Numbered from the stretch's first letter, positions 52,127-61,729 are shown. The stretch is DNA of 64,000 bases from Bacilli bacterium (GCA_028691515.1 JAQUZE010000001.1:53714-117713), one strand, 5' to 3'. A program made the numbers and translations. The notes: generated by a model from the sequence alone, not told the origin.

Positions 52127-52168
52127 ATATCGTATTTAAAAATATATTAATATTTTTAAATACGATAT
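52127..52168. repeat. 19-bp perfect inverted repeat between clpP and pheS
   Basis: Arms 52127-52145 and 52150-52168 are exact inverse complements around ATTA. They lie just upstream of the -35 boxes of both divergent promoters. No T-run follows on either strand. A dimeric regulator site or a cruciform-forming element is possible. Confidence 0.75.
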
Positions 52169-52181
52169 AAATATCTAAATC

Positions 52182-52210
52182 TTGCATTTGATTTTTAATA
52201 ATGATATAAT
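52182..52210 (+). promoter_or_regulatory. pheST promoter
   Basis: TTGCAT (52182-52187), 17 bp, TATAAT (52205-52210) with TG before the -10. Confidence 0.7.
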
Positions 52211-52216
52211 AATAAA

Positions 52217-52429
52217 TATAAATCGATGATAAAGAAATAGTAATAATTAATGTTTATACAGAGAGAAAAGAATGGTGCGATCTTTTCTAAACTTAGATTA
52301 TGAATTCATCTTTTGAGAGGGTTACCCGCAAGAGAAACTTGCGTTATCAAAACAAAGAGTGCGCATTGTTTGCGAACTAAGGTGGTACCGCGATCATTCG
52401 TCCTTAGGATTAATCCTAAGGATTTTTTT
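52217..52429 (+). promoter_or_regulatory. Phenylalanine T-box leader of pheST
   Basis: T-box core AAGGTGGTACCGCG (52379-52392). The specifier TTC (Phe) at 52305-52307 sits after GAA. A CGCAAG/AGAAA/CTTGCG stem lies between them, and the terminator stem 52401-52422 (TCCTTAGGAT/TAATCCTAAGGA) is followed by TTTTTTT. An open frame across this leader (from 52313) is in frame with pheS only by chance. Confidence 0.92.
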
Positions 52430-52447
52430 ATAAAAAGGAGAATAGTT

Positions 52448-53470
52448 ATGAATCAAAAATTAAAATTATTAGAACAAGAGGCTAAAGACGCCATTAGAGG
52501 TGTTTCAACAATCGCAAAACTTAGGGAAGTTAATTCACTTTATTTAGGTTCTAAAAGTCCACTTCGAGAGATTATGAAAACCATTAAAGATTTAACTAAC
52601 GAAGAGAAAAAAGAAGTTGGAATGGAAATTAATAGATTTAAAGCGATGATTACTGAAGAGGTTGAAATTAAAGAAAAACAAATTCAAGAGGATTTAATAC
52701 AGAGAAGACTAGAAACCGAAGAAATTGATGTGACTTTATCGGGTACTTCTTTTCCAAAAGGCTCTATCCATCCTTTAACCGCAATAACTGAAGAAATTGA
52801 AGATATTTTTATTGGTATGGGTTATAAAATCGCAGAAGGTCCAGAAATTGAATTAGATACTTACAATTTTGAAATGTTGAACTTGCCACAAGGTCATCCA
52901 GCAAGAGAAATGCATGATAGTTTTTATATTAACCCAAATGTACTATTAAGAACACATACATCGCCAGTTCAAGTAAGAACTATGCTTGAAGAAAAGGGGA
53001 AGTTTTTAAAAATTATTTGTCCAGGCAGAGTTTATAGACGTGATAATGATGATGCAACTCATTCTCATCAATTTATGCAAATTGAGGGATTGGTTATAGG
53101 CACGGTAGTTAGTATGTCAGATTTAAAAGGAACTTTAAGTGAATTAGCAAAAAAAATGTTTGGAGAAAATAGAGAAATTAGATTTCGCCCTTCTTTTTTC
53201 CCTTTTACTGAGCCAAGCGTAGAAGTAGATGTTACGTGTTTTAAATGTAATGGCAAAGGATGTTCTTTATGTAAAAATACAGGGTGGATAGAAATACTTG
53301 GAGCAGGAATGGTACATCCTAATGTATTAAAAATGGCAGGATATGATCCTGATATTTATCAAGGATTTGCTTTTGGAATGGGAATTGAAAGAGTTGCTAT
53401 GCTAAGATATGAAATAGATGATATCAGGGTATTTTATACAAATGATGTTCGTTTTCTTAAACAGTTTTAG
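52448..53470 (+). CDS. pheS: Phenylalanyl-tRNA synthetase alpha subunit
   Basis: 340-residue class II synthetase subunit. N-terminal coiled coil (about 1-85), motif 1 region with [19 protein letters not shown], motif 2 [34 protein letters not shown], and motif 3 [34 protein letters not shown] segment with four Cys is typical. The ATG at 52448 follows AAAAGGAG. Forms an (alpha-beta)2 enzyme with PheT. Confidence 0.96.
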   Translation: MNQKLKLLEQEAKDAIRGVSTIAKLREVNSLYLGSKSPLREIMKTIKDLTNEEKKEVGMEINRFKAMITEEVEIKEKQIQEDLIQRRLETEEIDVTLSGTSFPKGSIHPLTAITEEIEDIFIGMGYKIAEGPEIELDTYNFEMLNLPQGHPAREMHDSFYINPNVLLRTHTSPVQVRTMLEEKGKFLKIICPGRVYRRDNDDATHSHQFMQIEGLVIGTVVSMSDLKGTLSELAKKMFGENREIRFRPSFFPFTEPSVEVDVTCFKCNGKGCSLCKNTGWIEILGAGMVHPNVLKMAGYDPDIYQGFAFGMGIERVAMLRYEIDDIRVFYTNDVRFLKQF

Positions 53471-53479
53471 GAGGATAGT

Positions 53480-55885
53480 ATGCGAGTAAAATTAAATTGG
53501 TTAAAAGAATTAGTAGATCTAAAAGGGATTTCTTTAGAAGAACTTGTTGATAAATTATCAAATTTTTCAACAGAAATTGAATCAGTATATAAATTATTGT
53601 CCGGGAGTAAATTAACAATTGGTCATGTGCTAAGTTGTGTTGACCACCCTGATTCTGATCATTTACATGTTTGTCAAGTGGATGTCAAAACTGAGGTTTT
53701 GCAAATAGTCTGTGGAGCTCCCAATGTTGCTCAAGGACAGTATGTTATTGTTGCGCAAAACGGTGCTGTTCTTCCTAAAAATTTTAAAATTAAAAGAACT
53801 AAAATTAGAGGAGTAGAATCTAATGGAATGATATGTTCTTTAACTGAACTGGGTTTGGAAACTAAGTATATAAGTAATTTATACAGCGGAGGCATTTATT
53901 ATTTTCAAGAAGAAGTTGAAATTGGAAGTGATCCTATTAAAACTTTAGAGCTTGATGACAATATTATTGAATTAGGCTTAACTCCAGATCGAGCAGATTT
54001 GTTAAGTATGTTAGGTGTTGCTCAAGAAGTAAGTGCGGTTTTTAATCGGCCTTTAAAGGAATCAAAGTATTTAAAAGTTGAAAGTATTGATAGTGAAAAA
54101 AAGTATATTGAAGTTTCAGTTAATACTACTGGTTGCAATGGTTATTATGCTGCTGTATTAAAGAACGTTACGATAAAACCTTCACCAACATGGCTAGCAT
54201 CGCGCTTAGTTGCTTTTGGTATTAGACCGATAAATAATGTGGTTGATATCACAAACTATATTCTGGCTCTATATGGCCAGCCTCTTCATGCATTTGATTA
54301 TATGAAATTAGGGAAAAAAATTGTTGTTAGAAATGCACTTGAAGATGAAGAAATAATTACATTAGATGATAATAAAAGAATTTTAAATACTAGTGATGTT
54401 GTGATAACTGACGGTAAAAAACCTGTTGTTATCGCGGGAATAATGGGTGGAAAAGAAACTGAAATATCTTTAGAAACAAAAGAAATTGTATTAGAAGCTG
54501 CTGTGTTTGATTCTTCATTTATCAGAAAAACTTCTTCAAGAATTGGATTAAGAAGTGAATCATCAATTAGATTTGAAAAAGGGGTTAATTTAAATAGAAC
54601 AGAAGAGGCTTTGAATTATGCTATTTATTTATTAAATAAGTATGCAGATGCTGTTTTTGTTGGGAAAGTTGAACATGATGGGAATAAAAAAGTATATGAT
54701 AAAAAAATAGTTATAACTGAAAAGGAAGTTGAAAATTATTTAGGAATTAAGGTTAATAGTAAAGATATAATTAAAATTTGTAAAAGATTAGGTTTTAGTG
54801 CAAGTTTAGTAAAGGGAGAAATTAATGTAAAGGTTCCCAATACACGCAATGATGTTAATATTAAAGTTGATTTAATTGAGGAAATTGCTAGAATTAATGG
54901 TTATATTAATATGGAAGAAACACTTCCATTTTCTAATTTATTAGGTGGACTGACTAAAAAACAAGAATTAAGAAGAAAAATTAAACATATATTAATGGGT
55001 CTTGGGCTAAATGAAGTTGTTAATTATGCACTTGTTAATGATGTTATGAATAAAAAATTTAAGGATAATTTTATTTTAGATAGTAATGATATTAGTGTAT
55101 TAAAACCTTTAAGTAATGAACATAAAACATTGCGAAAAGGTATTGTTGGTAGTTTAATTGAAAATGCTAAATATAACATTGCAAGAAAAAACAATAATCT
55201 TGCTTTCTTTGAATTGGGAAAGGTCTATTACGAAAAAGAAAATAAGAATTACGAAGATGAAGTACTAGGAATTTTACTTATAAATAAGTTAATTGGTTCT
55301 TCATGGAGAAAAGAAGATAATGTAATTAGTGATTTTTATGTTTTAAAAGGTATTATTAATAATTTAGGTGATCACCTTAATATTAAATTTAATTATTTAA
55401 TGAAAGAAGATATATCATTAGAATTACATCCTAAAAGAACCGCTTATTTATATATGAATAATATTTATGTTGGTTTTTTAGGCGAACTTCATCCTAAATA
55501 TTCAAAGGAAAATGCTCTTCCAGAAGGAACATATGTTGCTGAAATAAAATTAAATAACATTATTAATAAAGAGATTTCTGATGTAATATATGAACCGGTT
55601 TCTAAAGTACCTAATATGGAAAGAGATATAGCTGTTATTTTGAAGAAAAATATAAAGGCTGATACTATTTTAAATATAATAAACAAAGCGGATAAAAAAC
55701 TTTTAAAAAATGCATATATATTTGATGTATATACAAAAGATAATGTTGGTGATGATGAAAAATCAGTTGCTATTAAGTTAATATTTTCTAGTGATGAAAC
55801 ATTAACAGATAATATTGTTAATAAAAAAGTCGATAATATTGTTAGTGCTTTGGAAAAAGATTTAGATGCGAAGTTAAGACAATAA
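53480..55885 (+). CDS. pheT: Phenylalanyl-tRNA synthetase beta subunit
   Basis: 801 residues. N-terminal tRNA-binding OB-fold (KLTIGHVLSCVDHPDSDHL), B3/B4 editing domain, B5 domain (ITEKEVENYLGIKV), the class II-like core, and the C-terminal ferredoxin-like anticodon-binding domain (EPVSKVPNMERDIAVILKK). AGGAGG precedes the ATG, 9 bp after pheS. Ends at a bidirectional terminator. Confidence 0.96.
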   Translation: MRVKLNWLKELVDLKGISLEELVDKLSNFSTEIESVYKLLSGSKLTIGHVLSCVDHPDSDHLHVCQVDVKTEVLQIVCGAPNVAQGQYVIVAQNGAVLPKNFKIKRTKIRGVESNGMICSLTELGLETKYISNLYSGGIYYFQEEVEIGSDPIKTLELDDNIIELGLTPDRADLLSMLGVAQEVSAVFNRPLKESKYLKVESIDSEKKYIEVSVNTTGCNGYYAAVLKNVTIKPSPTWLASRLVAFGIRPINNVVDITNYILALYGQPLHAFDYMKLGKKIVVRNALEDEEIITLDDNKRILNTSDVVITDGKKPVVIAGIMGGKETEISLETKEIVLEAAVFDSSFIRKTSSRIGLRSESSIRFEKGVNLNRTEEALNYAIYLLNKYADAVFVGKVEHDGNKKVYDKKIVITEKEVENYLGIKVNSKDIIKICKRLGFSASLVKGEINVKVPNTRNDVNIKVDLIEEIARINGYINMEETLPFSNLLGGLTKKQELRRKIKHILMGLGLNEVVNYALVNDVMNKKFKDNFILDSNDISVLKPLSNEHKTLRKGIVGSLIENAKYNIARKNNNLAFFELGKVYYEKENKNYEDEVLGILLINKLIGSSWRKEDNVISDFYVLKGIINNLGDHLNIKFNYLMKEDISLELHPKRTAYLYMNNIYVGFLGELHPKYSKENALPEGTYVAEIKLNNIINKEISDVIYEPVSKVPNMERDIAVILKKNIKADTILNIINKADKKLLKNAYIFDVYTKDNVGDDEKSVAIKLIFSSDETLTDNIVNKKVDNIVSALEKDLDAKLRQ

Positions 55886-55910
55886 AAAGGATGACTATGT
55901 CATCCTTTTA
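55884..55910. terminator. Bidirectional terminator between pheT and ispH
   Basis: AAAAGGATGAC (55885-55895), loop TAT, GTCATCCTTTT (55899-55909). The ispH stop codon lies inside. Confidence 0.85.
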
Positions 55911-56817
55911 ATTTTAAGTAATCTTTTGTGTTTAATTTTGATATATATTTTGTGTTTTTATCATATGTTTTTAGGGCATTAATTATTTCTTGAACAACAG
56001 CAAAAGGTGTCGAAGCTCCAGATGTGATTATACAGTTTTGAAACTCAGATAAATCATACTTATTTAAATCTTCCACAGTTTCAAGTAAGATTGTTTTTTT
56101 CTTATTATGTGTTTTTCCTATTGCTTTGAGCATTTTAGTGTTATTGCTCATTTTGTCTCCTACAACAATTATTAAATCTGCATTTTCATTAGAATTAATT
56201 AACGCTTCTTGACGTAGTCTAGTAGCAGGGCATACTTCTTCAGATAAAATTAAATTAGGGTAATATTTTAATAAATCATAATATATTTCTTTAACTTTAA
56301 TATAGGACATTGTTGATTGATTGGTAAGAATTATATTTCCAGTTAGTTTTGGAAGATCTTCTAAAATAGAATCTTCTGTTATAAAATAAACAGGAAAATC
56401 ATTAACGATTGCATTTGATTCAGGGTGGTTTTTAACTCCAAGAAAAATTACTGAATAGTTTTCTTTTATATAAGAGGAAATTAGTGAATGGATTTTTGTA
56501 ACATCAGTACAAGTTGTATCTATAATATTTAGTTTTTTTTCTCTTGCAATGTTGATTAATTCCTTGCTAACGCCGTGAGCTGTAAAAATTACAGTTCCTT
56601 TATTTATTTTTAAAAGGGCATTTTTTTTATCATTTTCGTTAATAAGAATGATGCCTTTATCAATAAAGCCTTGCATGATATTTTTGTTGTGGACTAAGTT
56701 TCCTATCATATATATTGGTTTTATAATATTTTTATTTGTTAATTCTTTATTTACTATTGTTATTGCTCTTGCAACACCTTTGCAAATTCCCTGAGGAATA
56801 AGTTTAGTTACTTTCAT
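55900..56817 (-). CDS. ispH: 4-hydroxy-3-methylbut-2-enyl diphosphate reductase (IspH/LytB)
   Basis: 305 residues; last step of the MEP isoprenoid pathway. The Fe-S cluster cysteines are present: Cys12 in QGICKGVARA (usually CGGV), Cys103 in DTTCTDVTK, and a third near residue 198 in EEVCPATRLRQ. AHGV and GVKNHPESN supply substrate-binding residues. This indicates isoprenoids are made through DOXP/MEP. The ATG at 56817 follows GGGTGA; GTG at 56826 lies in the site. A TGGTATAAT element ends 16 bases before the ATG. Confidence 0.93.
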   Translation of the reverse strand: MKVTKLIPQGICKGVARAITIVNKELTNKNIIKPIYMIGNLVHNKNIMQGFIDKGIILINENDKKNALLKINKGTVIFTAHGVSKELINIAREKKLNIIDTTCTDVTKIHSLISSYIKENYSVIFLGVKNHPESNAIVNDFPVYFITEDSILEDLPKLTGNIILTNQSTMSYIKVKEIYYDLLKYYPNLILSEEVCPATRLRQEALINSNENADLIIVVGDKMSNNTKMLKAIGKTHNKKKTILLETVEDLNKYDLSEFQNCIITSGASTPFAVVQEIINALKTYDKNTKYISKLNTKDYLKLKG

Positions 56818-56833
56818 AATTATCACCCATTAA

Positions 56834-56842
56834 ATTATACCA
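56834..56842 (-). promoter_or_regulatory. Extended -10 promoter of ispH
   Basis: TGGTATAAT on the minus strand, 16 bases before the ATG. The stretch from the -10 through the ribosome site is almost base-for-base the same as that of rimM. Confidence 0.55.
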
Positions 56843-56869
56843 TATTTTTGATAAAACCTTATAATATTA

Positions 56870-56878
56870 TGATATAAT
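56870..56878 (+). promoter_or_regulatory. Extended -10 promoter of the aldose epimerase-like gene
   Basis: TGATATAAT ends at 56878, 20 bases before the ATG, with AGGGG between. Confidence 0.5.
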
Positions 56879-56898
56879 TAGTTATAGGGGTAATTTTT

Positions 56899-57774
56899 AT
56901 GATAACTATTAAAAATGAATATTTGAAAATTGAAGTTAATGATATTGGAGCAGAATTAAAATCTTTAGTGTCTAAAAATAATGTTTCATATCTTCATGAT
57001 TCCAATCCTTATTATTGGAATAAAACTTCACCAATTCTTTTTCCTATTATTGGAAAATTGAAAGACGGTAAAACAATTATAGAAAATAAAGAATATGTAA
57101 TCCCGGGACATGGGTTTATTAAAAATCAAGATTTTGTTCTTTTGGAACAGAAAGAAAATAAAATTATTTTATTAAATGAATATAATAATGAAACTTTACA
57201 AATGTATCCATATAAATATAAATTTATAGTTAGTTATGAATTAATAGGGACGATTTTAAAAGTTACAAATACGGTTGAAAATATTGATAACAAAAAGATT
57301 TATTTTAATTTAGGAGCACATCCAGCCTTTAGCACTAAACTTTATGAAAATGATAACATTAGTAATTACAGAATTGTTTTTGAAAAGGAAGAGACATTTG
57401 ATAGTCCTTTAGTAATGTCAGATGCGACATTAAATTTTGAGAATGTATCAAGAAATTACTATAAAATAAAAGAAATAAGTTTATCAAAAGATATATTTTC
57501 AATAGATACAATTATTATTCCGAATGTTAAATCACAAAAAGTTTGGCTATTAAACAACGATAATAAAGGAATTATGTTGGAGTTTGATGGTTTTCCAACT
57601 TTTTGTATTTGGTCACTTTATAATAAAGAAGCACCATTTGTCTGTCTAGAACCGTGGTATGGGAATAATGACCATCACAATTCTAAGCATATATTTTTAG
57701 AAAAAGATAATTTAATTAAGTTAGATATATCACAAAAATTTGAGATTAGTTATTCAATTTCAATTATTGAATAG
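56899..57774 (+). CDS. Aldose 1-epimerase family protein (LacX-like)
   Basis: 291 residues with the galactose-mutarotase beta-sandwich pattern: an N-terminal EYLKIEVNDIGAELKSLVSK, YYWNKTSPILFPIIGKLKDG, the catalytic His in IPGHGFIKNQDF and in NLGAHPAFS, and the late acidic residue in FCIWSLYNKEAPFVCLEPW. LacX-like members act on hexoses or hexose 6-phosphates; the sugar is unknown. A single gene with its own promoter, divergent from ispH. Confidence 0.87.
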   Translation: MITIKNEYLKIEVNDIGAELKSLVSKNNVSYLHDSNPYYWNKTSPILFPIIGKLKDGKTIIENKEYVIPGHGFIKNQDFVLLEQKENKIILLNEYNNETLQMYPYKYKFIVSYELIGTILKVTNTVENIDNKKIYFNLGAHPAFSTKLYENDNISNYRIVFEKEETFDSPLVMSDATLNFENVSRNYYKIKEISLSKDIFSIDTIIIPNVKSQKVWLLNNDNKGIMLEFDGFPTFCIWSLYNKEAPFVCLEPWYGNNDHHNSKHIFLEKDNLIKLDISQKFEISYSISIIE

Positions 57775-57824
57775 TTTTATATAAAAAATATTTTTTCATT
57801 TGATAAGCAATAAAATAAAAATAA

Positions 57825-57853
57825 TAGACAAAATAGCTTAAATAAGATATAAT
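57825..57853 (+). promoter_or_regulatory. efp promoter
   Basis: TAGACA (57825-57830), 17 bp, TATAAT (57848-57853). Confidence 0.65.
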
Positions 57854-57876
57854 ACTAATATTGTCAGGAGGTAAAT

Positions 57877-58434
57877 ATGGTTTCTAGTAATAGTTTTAAA
57901 ACGGGGATGACAATTGAATATGACGGAAATATTTTTCAGGTTCTAGAGTTTCAACATGTAAAACCTGGGAAAGGCGCTGCTTTTGTTAGGACGCGATTAA
58001 AAAATTTAAGAACAGGTTCAACTATAGATTATACTTTTAAATCAGATGAAAAGATGCCGCAAGCTATGATTGATAAGATCACTATGCAGTATTTATATGA
58101 TGATGGGGATGCTTTAGCTTTTATGGATATGGAGACATATATTCAGATGGATATCCCAAAGGAAAGATTAGTTGATGAGATTAATTATCTTGTTGAAGGG
58201 ATGAGTGTTGTTGTTATTAAATATCAAGAAGAGTTGCTTGGTGTTTCTTTGCCAGAGAAAGTGACTTTGAAAGTTGTTCAAACTCCACCCGGGGTTAAAG
58301 GAAATACTGCTGCTAATGCTACTAAAGATGCAGTTTTGGAAACAAACTTAGTTGTACAGGTTCCGTTATTTATTAATGAAGGTGATTCTATTGTTGTTAA
58401 TACAAACGACGGGAAGTATAATTCTCGAGCTTAG
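57877..58434 (+). CDS. efp: Elongation factor P
   Basis: 185 residues. Three beta domains; the tip loop HVKPGKGAAFVR carries Lys32, the residue modified in many bacteria (5-aminopentanol in Bacillus). Ends with the conserved VQVPLFINEGDSIVVNT. EF-P rescues ribosomes stalled at polyproline. AGGAGG precedes the ATG. coaX follows after 48 bp. Confidence 0.96.
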   Translation: MVSSNSFKTGMTIEYDGNIFQVLEFQHVKPGKGAAFVRTRLKNLRTGSTIDYTFKSDEKMPQAMIDKITMQYLYDDGDALAFMDMETYIQMDIPKERLVDEINYLVEGMSVVVIKYQEELLGVSLPEKVTLKVVQTPPGVKGNTAANATKDAVLETNLVVQVPLFINEGDSIVVNTNDGKYNSRA

Positions 58435-58482
58435 TAGTTATGGATAAAATTTTCCATTTATAGTAAAGAAAGAGGTATTGTT

Positions 58483-59247
58483 ATGATACTTGCAATTGAT
58501 ATAGGCAATTCAAACATTGTTGTTGGTGTATATAATGATAAATTAAAATCTAAATATAGAATGCAAACATTACTAAATGAAACAGCTGATGGTTATGGAA
58601 TAAGAATTTATAATTTATTAAAACATGATGGATATCAATCTACTGATTTTGAAGGTATTATTATTGCCTCTGTAGTTCCTGTTTTAGATTATACTTTTAC
58701 AAGGCTATGTCTTAAGTATTTTCATCAAGAACCTATGTTTGTTATGCCAGGGACTAAAAGTGGAATTAAAATAAAGATTGATAATCCTAAGCAACTTGGT
58801 GCAGATTTATTGGTTGCTGCAGTTGCGGGAGCAGAAAAATATAGCTTACCATTAATTATTATCGATATGGGAACTGCAATTACAATTAGTGTTATAGATA
58901 AAGAAAAGTCATTTGTTGGTGGAGTAATTTATCCTGGGTTATCAACTTCTTTTAATAGTCTTACTAAAAATACGGCTAAACTTGAAGAGGTACGTATTGA
59001 AAAAATTAATACATTAATAGGAAAAGATACAGTTTCGAGTATTCAAAGTGGAATGCTATATGGTACAGCTGCAATGCTAGATGGAATGATAAATAAAATT
59101 AAGAAATCTTATCCTGAAGCCGTTGTTATTTTAACTGGTGGGCATTCACGAATATTAAAAGAATATATGGAAGAAAAAGTAACACTTGATAATGACTTAG
59201 TTCTTGATGGGTTACGAATAGTGTATAAAAAGAATAAAAAAAATTAA
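58483..59247 (+). CDS. coaX: Type III pantothenate kinase
   Basis: 254 residues, ASKHA fold: MILAIDIGNSNIVVGVY (phosphate 1), KQLGADLLVAAVAG, IIIDMGTAITISVID (phosphate 2), FVGGVIYPGL, and ILTGGHSRIL (adenosine motif). First step of coenzyme A synthesis from pantothenate. AGAGGT precedes the ATG. Confidence 0.94.
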   Translation: MILAIDIGNSNIVVGVYNDKLKSKYRMQTLLNETADGYGIRIYNLLKHDGYQSTDFEGIIIASVVPVLDYTFTRLCLKYFHQEPMFVMPGTKSGIKIKIDNPKQLGADLLVAAVAGAEKYSLPLIIIDMGTAITISVIDKEKSFVGGVIYPGLSTSFNSLTKNTAKLEEVRIEKINTLIGKDTVSSIQSGMLYGTAAMLDGMINKIKKSYPEAVVILTGGHSRILKEYMEEKVTLDNDLVLDGLRIVYKKNKKN

Positions 59248-59254
59248 TCTTTAT

Positions 59255-59280
59255 AAAAAAGCTTATATAAGCTTTTTTTT
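59255..59280 (+). terminator. coaX terminator
   Basis: AAAAAAGCTTAT (59255-59266) directly followed by ATAAGCTTTTTT (from 59267), with the T-run extending to 59280. Confidence 0.8.
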
Positions 59281-59281
59281 A

Positions 59282-59309
59282 TAGACATAAATTTATGTTA
59301 TGATATAAT
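59282..59309 (+). promoter_or_regulatory. Promoter of the EIIB-like gene and tkt
   Basis: TAGACA (59282-59287), 16 bp, TATAAT (59304-59309) with TG before the -10. Confidence 0.6.
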
Positions 59310-59339
59310 AAAGAAGAAAAAGTAAAAGGATGGTTATTT

Positions 59340-59747
59340 ATGAAGAGTTTTTTGTTTTTATCTGAGTCACTTATTGGATTATATATAATATTAATATGTT
59401 TAATACCTATTTTTATTTTAATGATTGTTGCGATTGTATTAACTGCAAATAAAAAAAGAAAAGAAGGAAAGATTAGAGAAGAGAAAATAAAAGAGGAGCC
59501 AGTTTCAGAGTTTCAAAAAGAAGTATTTTTTGAGGCTTATGGTGGTGAAGATAATATTATTGACATTAAAAGAGAAATGGGAAGAATAACAGTTAATGTT
59601 GTTGATCTTTCATTAGTAAATGGAGATAAATTAAAGGAACTTGGAGCAAAAGGAGTTTTGTTGGTTGGTTCCATGGTGAAAGCTAGTTTTGGTGATCGCG
59701 CGAAATACATATATGAATTACTAAAAGTAAAAGGAAATGGGGAATAA
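59340..59747 (+). CDS. Membrane-anchored EIIB-like protein lacking the phosphoacceptor cysteine
   Basis: 135 residues. One membrane helix (about 12-36), a charged Lys/Glu linker, and a C-terminal domain (about 58-132) that follows the glucose-type PTS EIIB pattern: AYGGEDNIIDIK, then a VVDLSLVNGDKLKELGAKGVL segment, then an end helix. In EIIB proteins the NI is followed by D-x-C-x-TRLR; here the corresponding stretch reads KREMGRITV and has no Cys. So it cannot be phosphorylated in the normal way. It lies 2 bp before tkt, so a regulatory or scaffold role in sugar metabolism is possible. AAAGGATGG precedes the ATG. Confidence 0.7.
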   Translation: MKSFLFLSESLIGLYIILICLIPIFILMIVAIVLTANKKRKEGKIREEKIKEEPVSEFQKEVFFEAYGGEDNIIDIKREMGRITVNVVDLSLVNGDKLKELGAKGVLLVGSMVKASFGDRAKYIYELLKVKGNGE

Positions 59748-59749
59748 GT

Positions 59750-61729
59750 GTGGGAAATCAAGATTTAGATAATTTAGCTATAGAAACTTTAAGGGTTTTA
59801 TCTCTAGAACAAATAAATAGGGCAGAATCTGGACACCCTGGAATAGCTCTTGGTGCTGCACCAATAATTCATGCTCTTTTTAAACATAATTTAAAGATTA
59901 GCCCTAAAAGACTTAATTGGATAGATAGAGATAGGTTTGTTTTGTCAGCAGGGCATGGTTCTGCATTATTATATTCAGCATTGCATTTAGCAAATTATAA
60001 CGTTAGTAAAGATGATTTAATGAATTTTCGTCAGTTAAATAGTATTACTCCAGGACATCCAGAAGTTGGGATTACTGACGGAGTAGAAGCAACAACAGGT
60101 CCTTTAGGACAAGGTGTTGCAATGGCAGTAGGTATGGCACTTGCTGAAAGTCATTTAGCAGCAAAATATAATAAAGATGATATTACGGTTATTGATCATT
60201 TTGTATATTGTTTATGTTCTGATGGGGATTTACAAGAAGGAATTAGTAATGAGGCATTGAGTTTTGCGGGTCATAATAAATTAAGTAAGTTAATTATATT
60301 ATATGATTCTAATGATATTCAACTAGATACTGAAACGGGTTTAACTTATAGCGAAGATATAAAAAATAAATTTCAATCAATTGGTTTTAATTATATTAAA
60401 GTTGAAAATGGTGAATTTGTAGATGATATTAATAGTGCAATAATGGAAGCTAAAAAAAGTGATAAGCCAACAATAATAGAAATTAAAACAGTGATTGGGT
60501 TTGGTTCAACACTCGAAAATAGTAGTAAAGTTCATGGGTCGCCTTTATCAAGCAAAGAAGTTTTAGGCTTTAGGACTAAATTAGGTGGAGAAGAATTCTC
60601 AGTTCCGGATGAAGTTGTTTCTTATTATGAAGATATTAAAATTGCTGGTGAGTTTGAGTTTAAAGCTTGGGAAAGCAATATGAAATATTATTCAGTACAT
60701 TATGAGAAAGAATATAATGAATTAATTAAAGTTATAAATAATAAATTAGAGGTTGATTTTTCACTGTTGCCTTTATATGAAAAAGATTATAAGAAGGCAA
60801 CCAGAGTAACAAGTGGAGAAATTTTATATGAATTAAGTAAGCAAACGCCATTAATTTTTGGTGGTGCAGCTGATCTTTCATCTTCAACAAAAACAATTGT
60901 TGATGGTGGAGTATATGGTAGAAATTTTCAAGTAGGTAGAAATGTATTATATGGAGTAAGAGAACATGCCATGGGAGCTATTTCTAATGGACTTGCTTTG
61001 CATCAAGGATTTATTCCTTTTGCTAGTACTTTTCTGGTTTTCTCTGATTATTTGAAACCAGCTATTCGAATATCCGCTTTAATGGGAAAACAAGTTATTT
61101 ATTTATTTACTCATGATTCAATTGCTGTTGGTGAGGATGGACCAACACATGAACCTGTAGAACAAATTACAATGTTAAGGAGTATCCCAAATTTAAATGT
61201 ATTTCGTCCAGCTGATGCAAATGAGGTAAAAATTGCTTGGCAAATTGCTTTAGAAGATAGAAACAAACCAAGCGCAATTATATTGACTAGACAAAATGTA
61301 GAAATAGTGACTGATAATTTGGATATTAATAATGCTTATAAAGGTTGTTATATTATAAAAAAAGAAGACAAAAAATTAGATGGAATTATTATTGCAAGTG
61401 GATCAGAAGTATTGGTGGCGATTAAAGCTTCAGAAATTTTATTATTAAAAGGTTTGGATGTTAGAGTGTGTTCTATGTTATCAATGAATATTTTTGATGG
61501 ACAAGATGAGGAGTATAAATCTTCTGTAATTCCAAATATTGACAATATTATGGCTGTTGAAATGAGTGAAGGAAGCCATTATTATAAATATTTATCAAAA
61601 AAGGCACTTCCTTACTTTATTACAAAATTTGGTAAAAGTGGAAAAGGAAAAGAAGTTATTAGTGATTTTAAATATGACGTTGATAATATTGTCTTATCAT
61701 TTGAAGAACTTATAAAAAGAAATAAATAA
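59750..61729 (+). CDS. tkt: Transketolase
   Basis: 659-residue thiamine-diphosphate enzyme of the pentose phosphate pathway. N-terminal ESGHPGIALGAAP, GHGSALLYSALHLA, the ThDP/metal motif CSDGDLQEGISNEA, the pyrimidine-domain VREHAMGAISNGLA with catalytic Glu, and THDSIAVGEDGPTHEPVEQ. GTG start at 59750, 6 bases after GGGGA. Co-transcribed with the EIIB-like gene. Confidence 0.95.
   Translation: MGNQDLDNLAIETLRVLSLEQINRAESGHPGIALGAAPIIHALFKHNLKISPKRLNWIDRDRFVLSAGHGSALLYSALHLANYNVSKDDLMNFRQLNSITPGHPEVGITDGVEATTGPLGQGVAMAVGMALAESHLAAKYNKDDITVIDHFVYCLCSDGDLQEGISNEALSFAGHNKLSKLIILYDSNDIQLDTETGLTYSEDIKNKFQSIGFNYIKVENGEFVDDINSAIMEAKKSDKPTIIEIKTVIGFGSTLENSSKVHGSPLSSKEVLGFRTKLGGEEFSVPDEVVSYYEDIKIAGEFEFKAWESNMKYYSVHYEKEYNELIKVINNKLEVDFSLLPLYEKDYKKATRVTSGEILYELSKQTPLIFGGAADLSSSTKTIVDGGVYGRNFQVGRNVLYGVREHAMGAISNGLALHQGFIPFASTFLVFSDYLKPAIRISALMGKQVIYLFTHDSIAVGEDGPTHEPVEQITMLRSIPNLNVFRPADANEVKIAWQIALEDRNKPSAIILTRQNVEIVTDNLDINNAYKGCYIIKKEDKKLDGIIIASGSEVLVAIKASEILLLKGLDVRVCSMLSMNIFDGQDEEYKSSVIPNIDNIMAVEMSEGSHYYKYLSKKALPYFITKFGKSGKGKEVISDFKYDVDNIVLSFEELIKRNK

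Noticed and set aside
52313..52447. 45-codon N-terminal extension of pheS across the T-box leader
   Set aside because: The stretch contains the T-box core and terminator hairpin and begins inside the leader. pheS has its own AAAAGGAG site and a standard N-terminus at 52448.
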